Shown one piece after another: positions 1-9,832 of a DNA stretch of 64,000 nt. Position numbers and translations under genes: made by a program. The stretch is from Nakazawaea peltata (lineage: Eukaryota; Ascomycota; Pichiomycetes; Alaninales; Pachysolenaceae), in NCBI GenBank assembly GCA_001599355.1, contig BCGQ01000001.1:1615135-1679134 (forward strand), given 5' to 3'. Positions within the stretch are counted from its first letter, which is position 1; every line of letters starts with the position of its first letter. The notes below the pieces were generated by a model. The model was not told the origin of the DNA and made no database searches. It saw only the letters and a program-made list of their open reading frames with translations.

Positions 1-735
1 AGATGCTATGATATGAGTGGCATTACCTTTCAGACCAAGATAATGAAGAAAGTTTCCTCCGTAAAGAACAATGAGTTTATGGAGTTGTGAGATATCAGGA
101 TCAGTTTTTCCATTGACATGTACCGTACAACCTCTGAAAATTGGGGGGTAGGTAAGACTCAGAGGTGATGAGGGTATTAGTGGAGTATCACATTTCAGTT
201 CCAGGGAATTGTTATTCATCTGAACTCTTCTTTTCAAATCCCATTCTCTATATTCTTCATCAGCAAGTTGTTGTTTCCTCTGTTTCTCTTTAAAATATGT
301 AGCATAATCACCAAACAGTATGCCCTTGTTGTCGTCACTGTCGTTTTCTGTTTCTGGGCCCTGGGATTCTATATCCTCGACCATTGGGTCCGCAATATTG
401 TTCTGTACAGCCAATGGAGTTTCACTATCATCATTATCATTCTTTATATTCTGAGAGCTTCTCTTTTGATTCTCCAAATCATCTCTTAAACTTGAGATAT
501 GTGTCCAATCACTAATTTTGTCGATATCAGTTTGAATTTCTTCAGCATCACACTCCGTATCGATATCAGTCACTATGGGTGGATCAGCTTCCAGGGGTCC
601 AGGTTGTCGTTTATGGTCTAGTTTATCCAGCTCTTTCTGGCGCTTTTTGTCCTGACTAAGTTTGTTAATAAATTGAAGAAGCTCCTCATCATCAAGTGAT
701 GTTATAAATGAGGAGGAAAACTCGGATCTATTCAT
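1..735 (-). CDS. REV1: REV1, DNA repair polymerase zeta partner / deoxycytidyl transferase (N-terminal 245 codons, rest outside window)
   Basis: The frame is open without a stop from an ATG at 735-733 to the window edge. Rev1 is a Y-family translesion polymerase that inserts dC opposite abasic sites and scaffolds polymerase zeta in the nucleus. Two stretches identify it. Near the N terminus is a short helix-like motif (SFITSLDDEELLQFINKLSQ) resembling the start of yeast Rev1. From about residue 199 a BRCT domain begins (IFRGCTVHVNG, then LHKLIVLYGGNFLHYL and THIIAS), which is the Rev1 BRCT signature. In between is an acidic linker with an FGDYATYF motif typical of the family. The polymerase and C-terminal domains lie beyond base 1. 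A short upstream frame overlaps the start. The gene is divergent from RSP5. Confidence 0.93.
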   Translation of the reverse strand, partial: MNRSEFSSSFITSLDDEELLQFINKLSQDKKRQKELDKLDHKRQPGPLEADPPIVTDIDTECDAEEIQTDIDKISDWTHISSLRDDLENQKRSSQNIKNDNDDSETPLAVQNNIADPMVEDIESQGPETENDSDDNKGILFGDYATYFKEKQRKQQLADEEYREWDLKRRVQMNNNSLELKCDTPLIPSSPLSLTYPPIFRGCTVHVNGKTDPDISQLHKLIVLYGGNFLHYLGLKGNATHIIAS

Positions 736-746
736 ATTGAAAGCAT
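732..746 (-). other. 4-codon upstream ORF overlapping the REV1 start
   Basis: An ATG at 746-744 opens ATG CTT TCA ATA TGA. Its stop at 734-732 overlaps the REV1 start codon as ATGA. If transcription starts upstream of 746, ribosomes would meet this frame first. Its presence is seen in the sequence; any regulatory effect is inference. Confidence 0.4.
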
Positions 747-1626
747 TTCTAGACAACGTGGAGATACGAAATGACGAAACTGATGGTAAATGCACCCCCA
801 TTCAAGTCATCGGTTAACTCGAGGGCGATTTTTCGCGTCCTCGAGCGATGAGCTAAACTTAGCATATTACGAATTAGTATGAAAATTCATTAGGAGCATA
901 TTTTAATACGAAATCGGAAGGTATTAACGATATTAGTAATGTGCTAAAAACGATTTTCGGAAGATGCCGCGTTAAGTAGTCGGTGTGCCGCAGTTTATTT
1001 GGGTTGCTGTACACGACCGGATTAGTAACAGGTGAATAAGAGAGGATTGAGGTGGATAAGAGCAAAGAAGGTGAATCTTGATCTCTTAATTCACACAGTC
1101 TCAGGAAGATAAATCTACAATGAACTCATTCCCATGCTCAGTTGCTGCAGCTTCTCACCTCCTTCCCTACCCTCTCCCCCCCCCCTCCTCTACCCCTCCG
1201 CCCTTCTGAATCAGCAAAATCTAAAAGAAACCGAGAGCGAAAAGGGAAAAATGACAAAAAATCAGTAATTGTTAGTCATTTTAGAGGGGTTGACAAGTAT
1301 AGAACAGGAAGCGCTGTAAGGAAGAAGTTTGATTTGTTTATTGATCCATCGAATCCCACTCTTAGGTCAGCATCATTAAACGGTTTAACGTCTTTTTAGC
1401 CCGTTTTCCACCCATTTATTTCATTTCTCTCACACTTTGCAAATCCTCAATACTACGAGCTTTAGATTCAGTATAAAGTCGGCTTCATATAGAAGTATTG
1501 TCGAGTTTTGTTTGATTGCAAGTGTCCAATTTGAAGTCCCGGATCATATTCACTAGTATTGATTTGCTACATTTGATTGTGTTATAGATTTATACACCCA
1601 AAAGGCCAACGCCACCACACCAAAAA
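736..1626. other. Intergenic region, divergent REV1 / RSP5 promoters
   Basis: The 891 bp lie between the two divergent starts. They contain a pyrimidine-rich stretch near 1155-1205 and AT-rich DNA just before RSP5. No TATA box of good quality, tRNA or conserved ORF was seen. The open frames here have no family resemblance. Confidence 0.7.
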
Positions 1627-3978
1627 ATGGCTCAACATAAAATCACCGTCAAATTAATCGGTGCCGAAGCATTGTATAAGCGGGATGTATTCAGATCTCC
1701 CGATCCATTCGCCGTATTGACCATCGATGGGTCTCAGACAAAAAGCACCACCGCCGCTAAGAGAACATTGAACCCTTTCTGGAATGAAACTTTTGAGTTC
1801 AATGCTAATGAGAATTCCATCTTGGTTATCCAAGTATTCGATCAGAAGAAGTTCAAGAAGAAGGATCAAGGTTTCCTTGGTGTCATCAACTTGAGAATTG
1901 GTCAAGTACTTGACTTTTCTTCCTTGGGTAATGTTGAAGAAACCACTACTGTCCCATTGAAAAGATCTAATGATAATTTGGAAGTGAGTGGTCAGTTAAT
2001 TTTGAGTCTTTCCACAGGTGGATCTTCCTCTACTGCTGGTGGATCCTCTGTGCTGGCATCTAATAGAGTTTCTAGTAGTAGCAGCTCTGTAGCACCGTCA
2101 GGTGCTCCATCTGGCAGACCTCCTTCAGGTGCCCCACCATCAGGAGCTCCTCCAACTTCAGAATCGTCTCTGTCAGCTTCCCTGGGCCTGGGAGCTCGTC
2201 AATATTCATCATTCGAAGATCAATTCGGTAGATTACCTCCTGGATTCGAGCGTCGTACCGATAACTTTGGTAGAACTTATTATGTCGACCACAATTCCAA
2301 AACAACTACTTGGAAGAGACCTTCATCGAGCCAATCTGAATCCGAAAGAGGCCAACTGAGAAGTAACGTCACAGAACTGGAAAGAATACAACATAGAGGT
2401 AGAACATTGCCTGGAGAAACTCCAACTTCTCCTGTTTCCCTGCCTCAATCCATCACAGTACAAACTTCTGGAGCTACTCCACTGGTGAATCCAAGTGTTG
2501 CTATGTCGATGGCTGCTTCCGGCTCTACAACTGCCGGTTTAGGTGAATTGCCATCTGGTTGGGAACAACGTTTGACTACCGAAGGAAGACCTTACTTTGT
2601 TGACCATAACACTAGAACAACCACATGGGTGGATCCACGTAGACAACAGTATATCCGTACAGTGGGACCAAATACCACAATACAGCAACAACCAGTATCA
2701 CAATTGGGTCCATTACCGTCCGGTTGGGAAATGCGTTTGACAAATACGCTGAGAGTCTACTTCGTCGATCATAATACCAAGACTACGACATGGGATGATC
2801 CTCGTTTGCCTTCCTCTTTGGATCAGAACGTTCCTCAGTATAAGCGTGACTTTAGAAGAAAGGTGATCTACTTCAGATCGCAACCTGCATTGAGAATTTT
2901 ACCAGGCCAGTGTCATATCAAGGTAAGAAGATCACATATCTTCGAGGACTCTTACCAAGAAATTATGAGACAGACTCCAGAGGACTTGAAGAAGCGTCTT
3001 ATGATCAAATTCGATGGAGAAGAAGGTTTGGATTACGGAGGAGTGTCTCGTGAGTTCTTCTTCTTACTTTCTCATGATATGTTCAATCCGTTCTACTGTC
3101 TTTTCGAGTACTCATCGCATGATAATTACACTTTACAAATCAACCCTAACTCTGGTGTGAACCCAGAGCATTTGAATTACTTCAAGTTCATTGGAAGAGT
3201 CGTTGGTTTGGGTGTATTCCATAGAAGATTCTTGGATCTGTTCTTTGTTGGTGCATTATATAAGATGATGTTGAGAAAGAAGGTTGTATTACAAGATATG
3301 GAAGGTGTGGATGCCGAATTCTACCGTTCGTTACAGTGGATTTTGGATAATGATATCACCGATATCTTGGAGTTGACCTTCAGTGCCGAGGATGAACGTT
3401 TCGGAGAGATTGTAACGATTGATTTAGTTGAAAACGGACGTAACATAGAAGTCACCGAAGAAAACAAACGTGAATATGTTGAGAAGATCACCGAATGGAA
3501 GATCTACGAGAGAGTCCAAGAACAATTCAAGCTGTTTATGGATGGATTCAACGAGTTGATTCCTCAAGATTTAGTAAACGTATTCGACGAAAGAGAATTG
3601 GAGTTGTTGATCGGAGGTTTGCTGGAGATCGATGTCGAAGATTGGAAGAAACATACCGATTACAGAGGATACCAAGAAAATGACGAGGTTATCCAATGGT
3701 TCTGGAGATGTATCAAAGAGTGGGATAGTGAACAAAAGGCCCGTTTGTTACAATTCACCACTGGTACCTCGAGAATCCCAGTCAATGGTTTCAAAGATTT
3801 ACAAGGTTCTGATGGACCAAGAAGATTCACTATTGAAAAGGCCGGTGAATCTAACCAATTACCAAAATCTCATACTTGTTTCAACAGAGTGGATTTACCA
3901 CCATACAAAGACTATGAGAGTTTGAAACAGAAGTTGACTTTGGCTGTTGAGGAAACCGTTGGTTTCGGTCAAGAGTGA
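1627..3978 (+). CDS. RSP5: RSP5, NEDD4-family HECT E3 ubiquitin ligase
   Basis: This 783-residue protein has the complete NEDD4 layout. An N-terminal C2 domain (about 5-125) binds membranes. A Ser/Pro/Gly-rich linker follows. Three WW domains bind PPxY motifs, starting near residues 203, 308 and 363. The HECT domain runs from about 420 to the end. The catalytic cysteine is C751 in the [16 protein letters not shown] motif. The yeast ortholog ubiquitinates plasma-membrane transporters through arrestin adaptors and also acts in endosomal sorting and lipid regulation. The length is close to the 809 residues of S. cerevisiae Rsp5. Codons 538, 636 and 666 are CTG where Rsp5 has alanine (LDAFF, FKAFMDG, GGIAEID), which is part of the evidence for CUG-Ala decoding. 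Confidence 0.97.
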   Translation: MAQHKITVKLIGAEALYKRDVFRSPDPFAVLTIDGSQTKSTTAAKRTLNPFWNETFEFNANENSILVIQVFDQKKFKKKDQGFLGVINLRIGQVLDFSSLGNVEETTTVPLKRSNDNLEVSGQLILSLSTGGSSSTAGGSSVLASNRVSSSSSSVAPSGAPSGRPPSGAPPSGAPPTSESSLSASLGLGARQYSSFEDQFGRLPPGFERRTDNFGRTYYVDHNSKTTTWKRPSSSQSESERGQLRSNVTELERIQHRGRTLPGETPTSPVSLPQSITVQTSGATPLVNPSVAMSMAASGSTTAGLGELPSGWEQRLTTEGRPYFVDHNTRTTTWVDPRRQQYIRTVGPNTTIQQQPVSQLGPLPSGWEMRLTNTLRVYFVDHNTKTTTWDDPRLPSSLDQNVPQYKRDFRRKVIYFRSQPALRILPGQCHIKVRRSHIFEDSYQEIMRQTPEDLKKRLMIKFDGEEGLDYGGVSREFFFLLSHDMFNPFYCLFEYSSHDNYTLQINPNSGVNPEHLNYFKFIGRVVGLGVFHRRFLDLFFVGALYKMMLRKKVVLQDMEGVDAEFYRSLQWILDNDITDILELTFSAEDERFGEIVTIDLVENGRNIEVTEENKREYVEKITEWKIYERVQEQFKLFMDGFNELIPQDLVNVFDERELELLIGGLLEIDVEDWKKHTDYRGYQENDEVIQWFWRCIKEWDSEQKARLLQFTTGTSRIPVNGFKDLQGSDGPRRFTIEKAGESNQLPKSHTCFNRVDLPPYKDYESLKQKLTLAVEETVGFGQE

Positions 3979-4503
3979 GAAAGAAGAAAAGTGTCAAAAA
4001 TGAAAAAAAAATCTACATTAAGTTACGTTGGTATATCGTTAAATAAATTGTCTTTGCCTATCAAGACGTTCTGTACGGAGAGGGAAGTGGCTCAATCTAA
4101 GAATCTATACTTTAAACTATCGGCAACTCGGTGATCGATTCAGTTGTTCACTATGAACCGCAGTGCCTTGCACCGCCGTCTGATCTATTTCCGTTATTTT
4201 CGTTGATGCGAGGTCCTTCAAACTATCTATCTCCGTTAATCACGTAAAAATCTACATTTGTTAGTGAAGTAGTCTCTCGCATCTCGTTTAATTTTCCGAA
4301 GTATCTCCGCCGTTTAGTTCGTTCTGCTCAGCCTTAGCTCGGCGCTATTCTTTTCGCTGCAGTGTTGCGCATACAGAAAGCTTATTTGGAACTTAAAGTT
4401 GAGTCCCAAAGTTGAATTTGAGAACGAGGTTGGAAGAATATAAAAGGGGTGATGATGAGGGACATTTGAAATTGAACCACTCAGTTGAATAGATTTAGAA
4501 AGA
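3979..4503. promoter_or_regulatory. Promoter of first AIM2-like gene, with TATA box and CCG/CGG triplets
   Basis: This 525-bp gap carries TATAAAAGG at 4439-4447, 57-65 bp before the ATG. Upstream it is rich in CCG/CGG triplets (CGG at 4121 and 4129; CCG at 4158, 4173, 4176, 4191, 4232, 4296, 4307 and 4310), the half-site type bound by fungal zinc-cluster factors. The factor is unknown. No gene was seen. Confidence 0.5.
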
Positions 4504-5247
4504 ATGAGCGGAATCGGCCCTTGTTGCGCAAAGTACTCCTTCCACACTGGCACTCCTAAAGGAGAACATAAAGTTCTCTATGGATTGGATACGTATGTCC
4601 TGCACGGCTGTGATGCCGATGCCAAGAAAGTTATTGTTTGTTATACCGACATCCTTGGTAATAAGTTTAAGAACATGATGTTGTTGGCAGACAGATTAGC
4701 TGAGTTAGGTAAAGGTGAATACTTGGTAATTGTTCCTGATATCTTGAAAGGTGAGCCGTTCCCAAATGATGGAACTATCGATGTCTGGGAATGGTTTAAA
4801 GGTCATACTCCTGAAATCACCACTCCAATTGTTGAGAAATATATTGCTCAATTGAAGGAGGACTCTTCCCCAGAGTTTCTTGGTGCCATTGGATACTGTT
4901 TCGGTGGTACATATGTTGTCCAGGGAATTTCTTCTTCGAATATTCTTTACGATGCTGCTTGTATGGCTCATCCTGCATTACTCACTGACCCTGAATTTTC
5001 CAAAGATATTGTTCAACCATTTTGTATCTCTGCAGCTGAGAATGACCAGTTCTATCCAGCAGAGACCCGTCATGCTGTTGAACTGATCCTCAGCGAGAAA
5101 AAGGTTCCGTACCAATCTACTGTTTTCCAAGGAACTTCTCATGGTTACGCTGTTAAGGGAGACTATACAATTGAGGCCATTCTGTATGCAGCCAACAAGA
5201 CTCTGATTGACCACATTGCCTGGTTCGATCACTTCTCCAAGAAATAA
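4504..5247 (+). CDS. Dienelactone hydrolase family protein, Aim2-like, copy A
   Basis: This 247-residue alpha/beta hydrolase belongs to the dienelactone hydrolase (DLH) family and resembles S. cerevisiae Aim2 in length and motifs. The Cys-Asp-His triad is visible: C132 in GYCFGG, D181 in ENDQFYP and H213 in GTSHGYAVKGD. It is expected to be a soluble cytosolic hydrolase. The natural substrate of the yeast family is not established, and none can be inferred here. A paralog follows in the same direction 229 bp downstream, so this is a tandem duplication. The two copies have diverged strongly outside the motif blocks. Each has its own TATA box at the same distance from its start, so they are probably transcribed separately. 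Confidence 0.9.
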   Translation: MSGIGPCCAKYSFHTGTPKGEHKVLYGLDTYVLHGCDADAKKVIVCYTDILGNKFKNMMLLADRLAELGKGEYLVIVPDILKGEPFPNDGTIDVWEWFKGHTPEITTPIVEKYIAQLKEDSSPEFLGAIGYCFGGTYVVQGISSSNILYDAACMAHPALLTDPEFSKDIVQPFCISAAENDQFYPAETRHAVELILSEKKVPYQSTVFQGTSHGYAVKGDYTIEAILYAANKTLIDHIAWFDHFSKK

Positions 5248-5281
5248 AGCACTCAAATTTATTAATCGATGTAGATATCTT

Positions 5282-5417
5282 CGGCCCGTATCTCGGCATC
5301 TATCTCGGCTCGTGCGGCTCAAAATTATAAACCTTATTTGGGATCTGAAATCGCTACCGAACCCAATCTTTTCCTTTTTGCAGCAGATTCTAGAAAAGTT
5401 GTGGGAAAATATAAAAG
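5282..5417 (+). promoter_or_regulatory. CGG triplet array and TATA box before second AIM2-like gene
   Basis: CGG triplets start at 5282, 5294, 5306 and 5315. The first three form CGG-N9-CGG-N9-CGG on one strand. TATAAAAG lies at 5410-5417, about 60 bp before the ATG at 5477. The layout resembles the promoter of the first copy. It suggests a zinc-cluster regulator, but this is inference. Confidence 0.45.
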
Positions 5418-5476
5418 CCACAAAACTCGGCTCGACCCTTAAGTTTGAACAAACACAATTGAATACACTTAATAAC

Positions 5477-6190
5477 ATGTCCACTTGTTGCTTAGATTAC
5501 ACATTCCATGAAGGAACCCCAGTCGGTACTTGCGAAACCATCTTCGGCTTACCAAGTTATATCGTCGGACCAAAGGATTCAAAGAAGGTTATCGTCTTGA
5601 TGTCCGATATCTATGGTTACGATTTCAAGAACTTGGATTTGATCGCTGACAAATTCGCCCTGGAGGGTTACTATGTTTTGGTTCCAGATATTTTGGGAGG
5701 AGAAATTCTGGAAGAAGGTTGGGGTATGGACAAGTTATGGCCATATTTGCAAGCCAGAGAACCTTCTGTTACTAGACCAAAGGTTGAGAGTTACTTGAAG
5801 AAGGTTCGTGAAGAATTGAAGCCAACTTTTGTCGGTTCTGTCGGTTACTGTTTCGGTCTGAGATATACCTTGCAACAATTATCTAAAGACGGATTACTCG
5901 ATGCAGGAGCCATTGCGCACCCATCTTTAACCGAGGTTGAGGAGTACCTGCTGATTACTAAGCCATTACTTCTTTCTTGTGCTGAGATCGATACTGTTTT
6001 CAATGATGAATTGAGACTTAAGGCTACTGCTGCTGCTTTCCTGACCAAGGTTCCATTCCTTTACACTATGTTCAGTAACACTACTCATGGATTTGCTGTT
6101 AAGGGAGATTACTCTATTGATGAGGTTAAATTTGCTGGTCAAAAGGCATTGAAGGATCAAATTGAATGGTTCGCTAGATTTTCTAAATAA
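5477..6190 (+). CDS. Dienelactone hydrolase family protein, Aim2-like, copy B
   Basis: This 237-residue paralog of the upstream gene keeps the DLH triad: C125 in GYCFGL, D172 in AEIDTVF and H204 in NTTHGFAVKGD. The second Gly after the nucleophile motif in copy A is Leu here. This and several changes in the cap region suggest a different substrate preference. The start is the ATG at 5477, because it aligns with the start of copy A (MSTCC versus MSGIGPCC) and sits at the expected distance from the TATA box. The frame stays open further upstream, but that stretch overlaps the end of copy A and shows no similarity. It is a putative cytosolic hydrolase of unknown substrate. Confidence 0.9.
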   Translation: MSTCCLDYTFHEGTPVGTCETIFGLPSYIVGPKDSKKVIVLMSDIYGYDFKNLDLIADKFALEGYYVLVPDILGGEILEEGWGMDKLWPYLQAREPSVTRPKVESYLKKVREELKPTFVGSVGYCFGLRYTLQQLSKDGLLDAGAIAHPSLTEVEEYLLITKPLLLSCAEIDTVFNDELRLKATAAAFLTKVPFLYTMFSNTTHGFAVKGDYSIDEVKFAGQKALKDQIEWFARFSK

Positions 6191-6537
6191 GACAATGGAT
6201 TACTAAGGAAACACTAGATCTAAATCGAACAATTGTATTTAAGATAATGCACTCTAATCCGACCACCCCTAACCGTAGTGCATACAGCGCAGACCGCATT
6301 ACGTAATATAGTTCAGTTTGCCCCACATGTCCATTACGTAAGTTGGCCATACCTGCAACTACGGTAAACTACTTCCGATGAGCTCATAGCAACCGGAGAT
6401 AACATACCCAGATGAGCTATTCGGCAAGATCTCGAATGATATAAAAAGAGTCGAAATGACCCTCCACCCCAGTCATTAGTTATACATGCTCTACATCATT
6501 ACACCAACTATATCACCATAGACTTTTATCTTATACA
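6191..6537. promoter_or_regulatory. Convergent gap with promoter-like signals but no gene
   Basis: This 347-bp gap lies between two convergent genes and should hold only terminators. It nevertheless contains two TTACGTAA palindromes (6299-6306 and 6334-6341, the Yap/bZIP site type), several CGG/CCG triplets and a TATA-like TATAAAAAG at 6440-6448. After that there is only a 12-codon frame starting at 6486. See findings. Confidence 0.35.
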
Positions 6538-8787
6538 CTAATTCCACCTTATACCTCTATTGTACTCATTTGTTTGTCCCCTTCTTTGATCTTGTTGATA
6601 CCCTTGGTAGGAAGTATCTTCACGTGGACCATAAAATCCACGACCTGAGTTAGCTGTACTTCCTGATGAATTTGTACCACCCACGACACTTGTTGGTACC
6701 ACATAATTATTAGTACTATTTAATGAATCCCCCCTGTTTCTAGAGAAATCATCATTACTTTGAGCTACTAAATGCGAATATGGAGTCTCCTTCTGTAAAG
6801 TAGAATCATCATCAAGAGATGTCAATTGGTCGTTAGCACGACTATCAACCATCATGGAGTTTCTATCATGACCTCTCATAGCAGTAGCACCAAGAGCTGT
6901 CAATTCCAAATCGTTCAGTTTTTCACCTCCTTCGGTCTTTGGTAAGAATGACACTCTATCATCTTTCATTGGTTGGTATCTTGTATCTGGGTTCTTATAA
7001 ACGAACAGTAAGACACAAGTGACGATAGTGAAGATCAAAAGAACGAAACTGAAGATGGCATTTAAGACAAACAAAACCACAGCCATAACAGAAGAAACAA
7101 CGGCTGGTTGTCCAAAGATGTTGGAGAAGAAGACATAGAAAATAGAGTTCAACAAATTGACTGTAGCAATCAAGATATTGAAAACGTTAGTTCTCTTATC
7201 CATATATGGTTTCTTCCAACATAACAGGATGAAGTAAGCCAACTCAATGACAAATACAATAATCGATTGAGCCTTACCTTGAGATTGTAAAACGGCCACA
7301 AACAATGAGCGTAAGACTACATGGGCCAAAACTACGATAATCCACCAATACTTGTCGGCTCTGAATTGGACATAAAGGAATCCGAATCTGTTCAAGACTT
7401 TAGCATCTCCGAACAACAAATAAGCTGGGTTCTTGTATAATTTGATCGAAGATCTGGCGATGAAATATAATCTTACAGCAGCTTGGATCAACAAGCCGAG
7501 GAAAATGACTAAGAAACAAACAGCCACAACGACACAAGCAGCCGAATCTTGAACTGTTAACTCCCAGAAACATAATAAAGACACTTGAGGCAACAGTAAA
7601 AGAGCCAATCTGTATAAAACACCTTTGGTGACGGCAGACCAATGTTTACGGTACTCAGCATATTTTCCTTCACGCATGACTTTGGTACGGACTAACAACT
7701 CGACAATACCCTTGAATAAGAACAAAAGAACAAGGACAATGAACGAGAAGAAGATCAAGAAGATAAGACCTGTCAAGAAAATATTGGAAATCTCGATAGA
7801 GGCCTTATACAGAACTCTTTGGATACCTCTTAAGACAAGAATTTTAGAGTAGATACTTGAACTTGACTCGTCAGTAGTGTACAAATCTGAGTCATCCAAG
7901 TTGTCATCGTAATCGTAATCGCCTCTACGAACTAAACCACTGACAGCTTGAGTAAGTAAGTCTCTCTTTTGAACGGAAATACTTAATAAAGTCTTGTTCA
8001 AAAGAATGGCAGTAGATGAACCACCAGTGGCTTGAACGTACCAGTTTGAAATACTTTGGATTGTGTTGGACTTGATAATTCCTAAAGCCCAAACGAAATT
8101 TTGAGCCCAAGCTGCGGCAATTGGAGGTACTCTTGACACAGCCATCATTGAAGTAATAGCGAGACCTTGGAAGTAAATGAAAAGCGATAAGGAGTTGGAT
8201 GCAATATGAGCAGCAGTATTGGAGTGACCTACGATAGAAATGACACCGGATGCAATCAAACCCAAACCTGAAATAGCAGCAATAGGCCAAGCAGCATATT
8301 TGGTCTGAACTGTCTTACCGTTGGAAAGAATGGCCTCGACACAAGCCAATGGAGTGTCGGTGTCATTAACAGCATAACCAATGACTCTGACACGGGCATC
8401 TAAATCTGGAATAGTATAAGCAATACCAGGGATGATACTACTGATACTATCGGATAAAGTATACGAGGAATCAACCTCAATGTGACCAGAAGCCATAGGA
8501 CAAAGAGAGGAATAACCCAAGTCACAAAGAGCGATGTTCTCGGTCAAGATAGTGATACCGTAAACAATCAACTCAATATGAGCCTCGATATCAGCATTAA
8601 TAGTCGAGACAGCCGATATATCGAAATTGATCTTATTGTTGGACGGAGTATATTTGACATCGAAGAAAGAAGCAGTCAACTGGGAGTCGGACATACAAGT
8701 CAAAAGCGATGTTGCCGAGATATAATTCTCAGCGAGAGCGAGTCTCAACACAGAGATCAACAATATGATTCTCTGGAGTACTAACAT
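6538..8787 (-). CDS. FLC/TRP-like family polytopic membrane protein
   Basis: This 749-residue protein belongs to the fungal Flc family (Flc1-3 in S. cerevisiae, Pkd2/Trp proteins in S. pombe). The family is implicated in FAD transport into the ER, calcium homeostasis and cell-wall maintenance. The ATG at 8787 gives a clean signal peptide (MLVLQRIILLISVLRLALA); the frame extends five codons further only through a TTG. The N-terminal 19-165 region is the ML-like lumenal domain with paired cysteines. About nine membrane segments follow (TRP-like domain, roughly 170-600). A hydrophilic Ser/Asn/Asp-rich cytosolic tail ends the protein. A long loop with an acidic Asp/Tyr run sits near residue 295. 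Which paralog it matches best (Flc2 is most likely by length) cannot be decided by eye. Confidence 0.88.
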   Translation of the reverse strand: MLVLQRIILLISVLRLALAENYISATSLLTCMSDSQLTASFFDVKYTPSNNKINFDISAVSTINADIEAHIELIVYGITILTENIALCDLGYSSLCPMASGHIEVDSSYTLSDSISSIIPGIAYTIPDLDARVRVIGYAVNDTDTPLACVEAILSNGKTVQTKYAAWPIAAISGLGLIASGVISIVGHSNTAAHIASNSLSLFIYFQGLAITSMMAVSRVPPIAAAWAQNFVWALGIIKSNTIQSISNWYVQATGGSSTAILLNKTLLSISVQKRDLLTQAVSGLVRRGDYDYDDNLDDSDLYTTDESSSSIYSKILVLRGIQRVLYKASIEISNIFLTGLIFLIFFSFIVLVLLFLFKGIVELLVRTKVMREGKYAEYRKHWSAVTKGVLYRLALLLLPQVSLLCFWELTVQDSAACVVVAVCFLVIFLGLLIQAAVRLYFIARSSIKLYKNPAYLLFGDAKVLNRFGFLYVQFRADKYWWIIVVLAHVVLRSLFVAVLQSQGKAQSIIVFVIELAYFILLCWKKPYMDKRTNVFNILIATVNLLNSIFYVFFSNIFGQPAVVSSVMAVVLFVLNAIFSFVLLIFTIVTCVLLFVYKNPDTRYQPMKDDRVSFLPKTEGGEKLNDLELTALGATAMRGHDRNSMMVDSRANDQLTSLDDDSTLQKETPYSHLVAQSNDDFSRNRGDSLNSTNNYVVPTSVVGGTNSSGSTANSGRGFYGPREDTSYQGYQQDQRRGQTNEYNRGIRWN

Positions 8788-9832
8788 TGTGTGATATGGC
8801 AACGATCAACTCTGAATCGGTTTCTTCTAATAGCGTTTAGGTATATAAATAGAAGGAAAATTAGGGAAAAAAAAGGTTGTTGATCTGCCTTTTTTTACAG
8901 CGCAGAAAAAAAATTTTACTGGAAAGGGGCAGGACAAGGATTGAGGGGATGTATGAGACAGAGGAGGGTGAAGGAGGTTATGAGTACGTTGAGATGGAAA
9001 GTTGAGATGGAAAGTTGAGATAGGTAGTTAGATGAGAGGTTGGGATGGCTGTATGCGAGAAGTAGTTCTTTAGATCGATTTAATTTCCATCTCATATCTC
9101 TCTGTACTACCTCCATCATCTAGATCTTGCCCTAGGGCAAGGGCCTGTTTGTTTATCTATTACTATCAGCCCAATCTATGTACTAGCGAAAAGACAGATC
9201 ATACAGTACTTTTTGCGCCTACGTCATTTTTACTTTCTTTTTTTAACAACAGATTTGAGTGTCGGGGCAGGAAAGAAAAAGAAAAGAAATGTGAGAGAAG
9301 CATTAGAGAAGGGGATAATTATTATAGTACTATTAAGAGACTGTGAAGAGGGCTGTAAAGAGTATTGCATAGAGTGCTGTAAAGAATTATGGGCACGGGT
9401 TAGTTAATGGAGGTTCGTAAGATTCTGCTTGGTATCCCAGCGTAGTAAATCTACTCCTTCGGAAATCTTACTTTGGTAGGAAATGTGACTCTCTGTTGGC
9501 CCTACTCCTCACCTCTCCACACCTTTATAGTTCGCCTAGCTCCTTACCTCACACATTTAGTTCCTGCCTCTTCTTTTAGCGCGCTTTTCATTTCCACTTT
9601 TCTGTACACCGCCTTGTTCAGTAATACACGACCTTATTTGTGTGTACCACACTTTCGATATTTTTACACGACCTTCTCTGCCGATGGAAATCACCTTCAC
9701 TTTCTCCGATCATTATTATCAAATCTCTTATCTGTACGACTGCATTAATACCGGATGGTATATAAAGTCATCATGTCCATCAAATCTCTAAATCTTCTCT
9801 GTCATAGACCCTAAGTAATTCATCCTGTAGAC
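8788..9832. promoter_or_regulatory. Divergent promoter region FLC / carbamoylase homolog
   Basis: The 1045-bp gap contains a 13-bp near-tandem repeat (unit GTTGAGATGGAAA, about 8985-9020) and poly-A/T tracts near 8870-8915 on the FLC side. TATATAAAG at 9759-9767 stands 66-74 bp before the hydrolase start. No conserved ORF or RNA gene was recognised. Confidence 0.5.

Noticed and set aside
5207-5476. Upstream in-frame extension of the second Aim2-like gene
   Set aside because: It overlaps the end of copy A, contains the TATA box and has no similarity to hydrolases.
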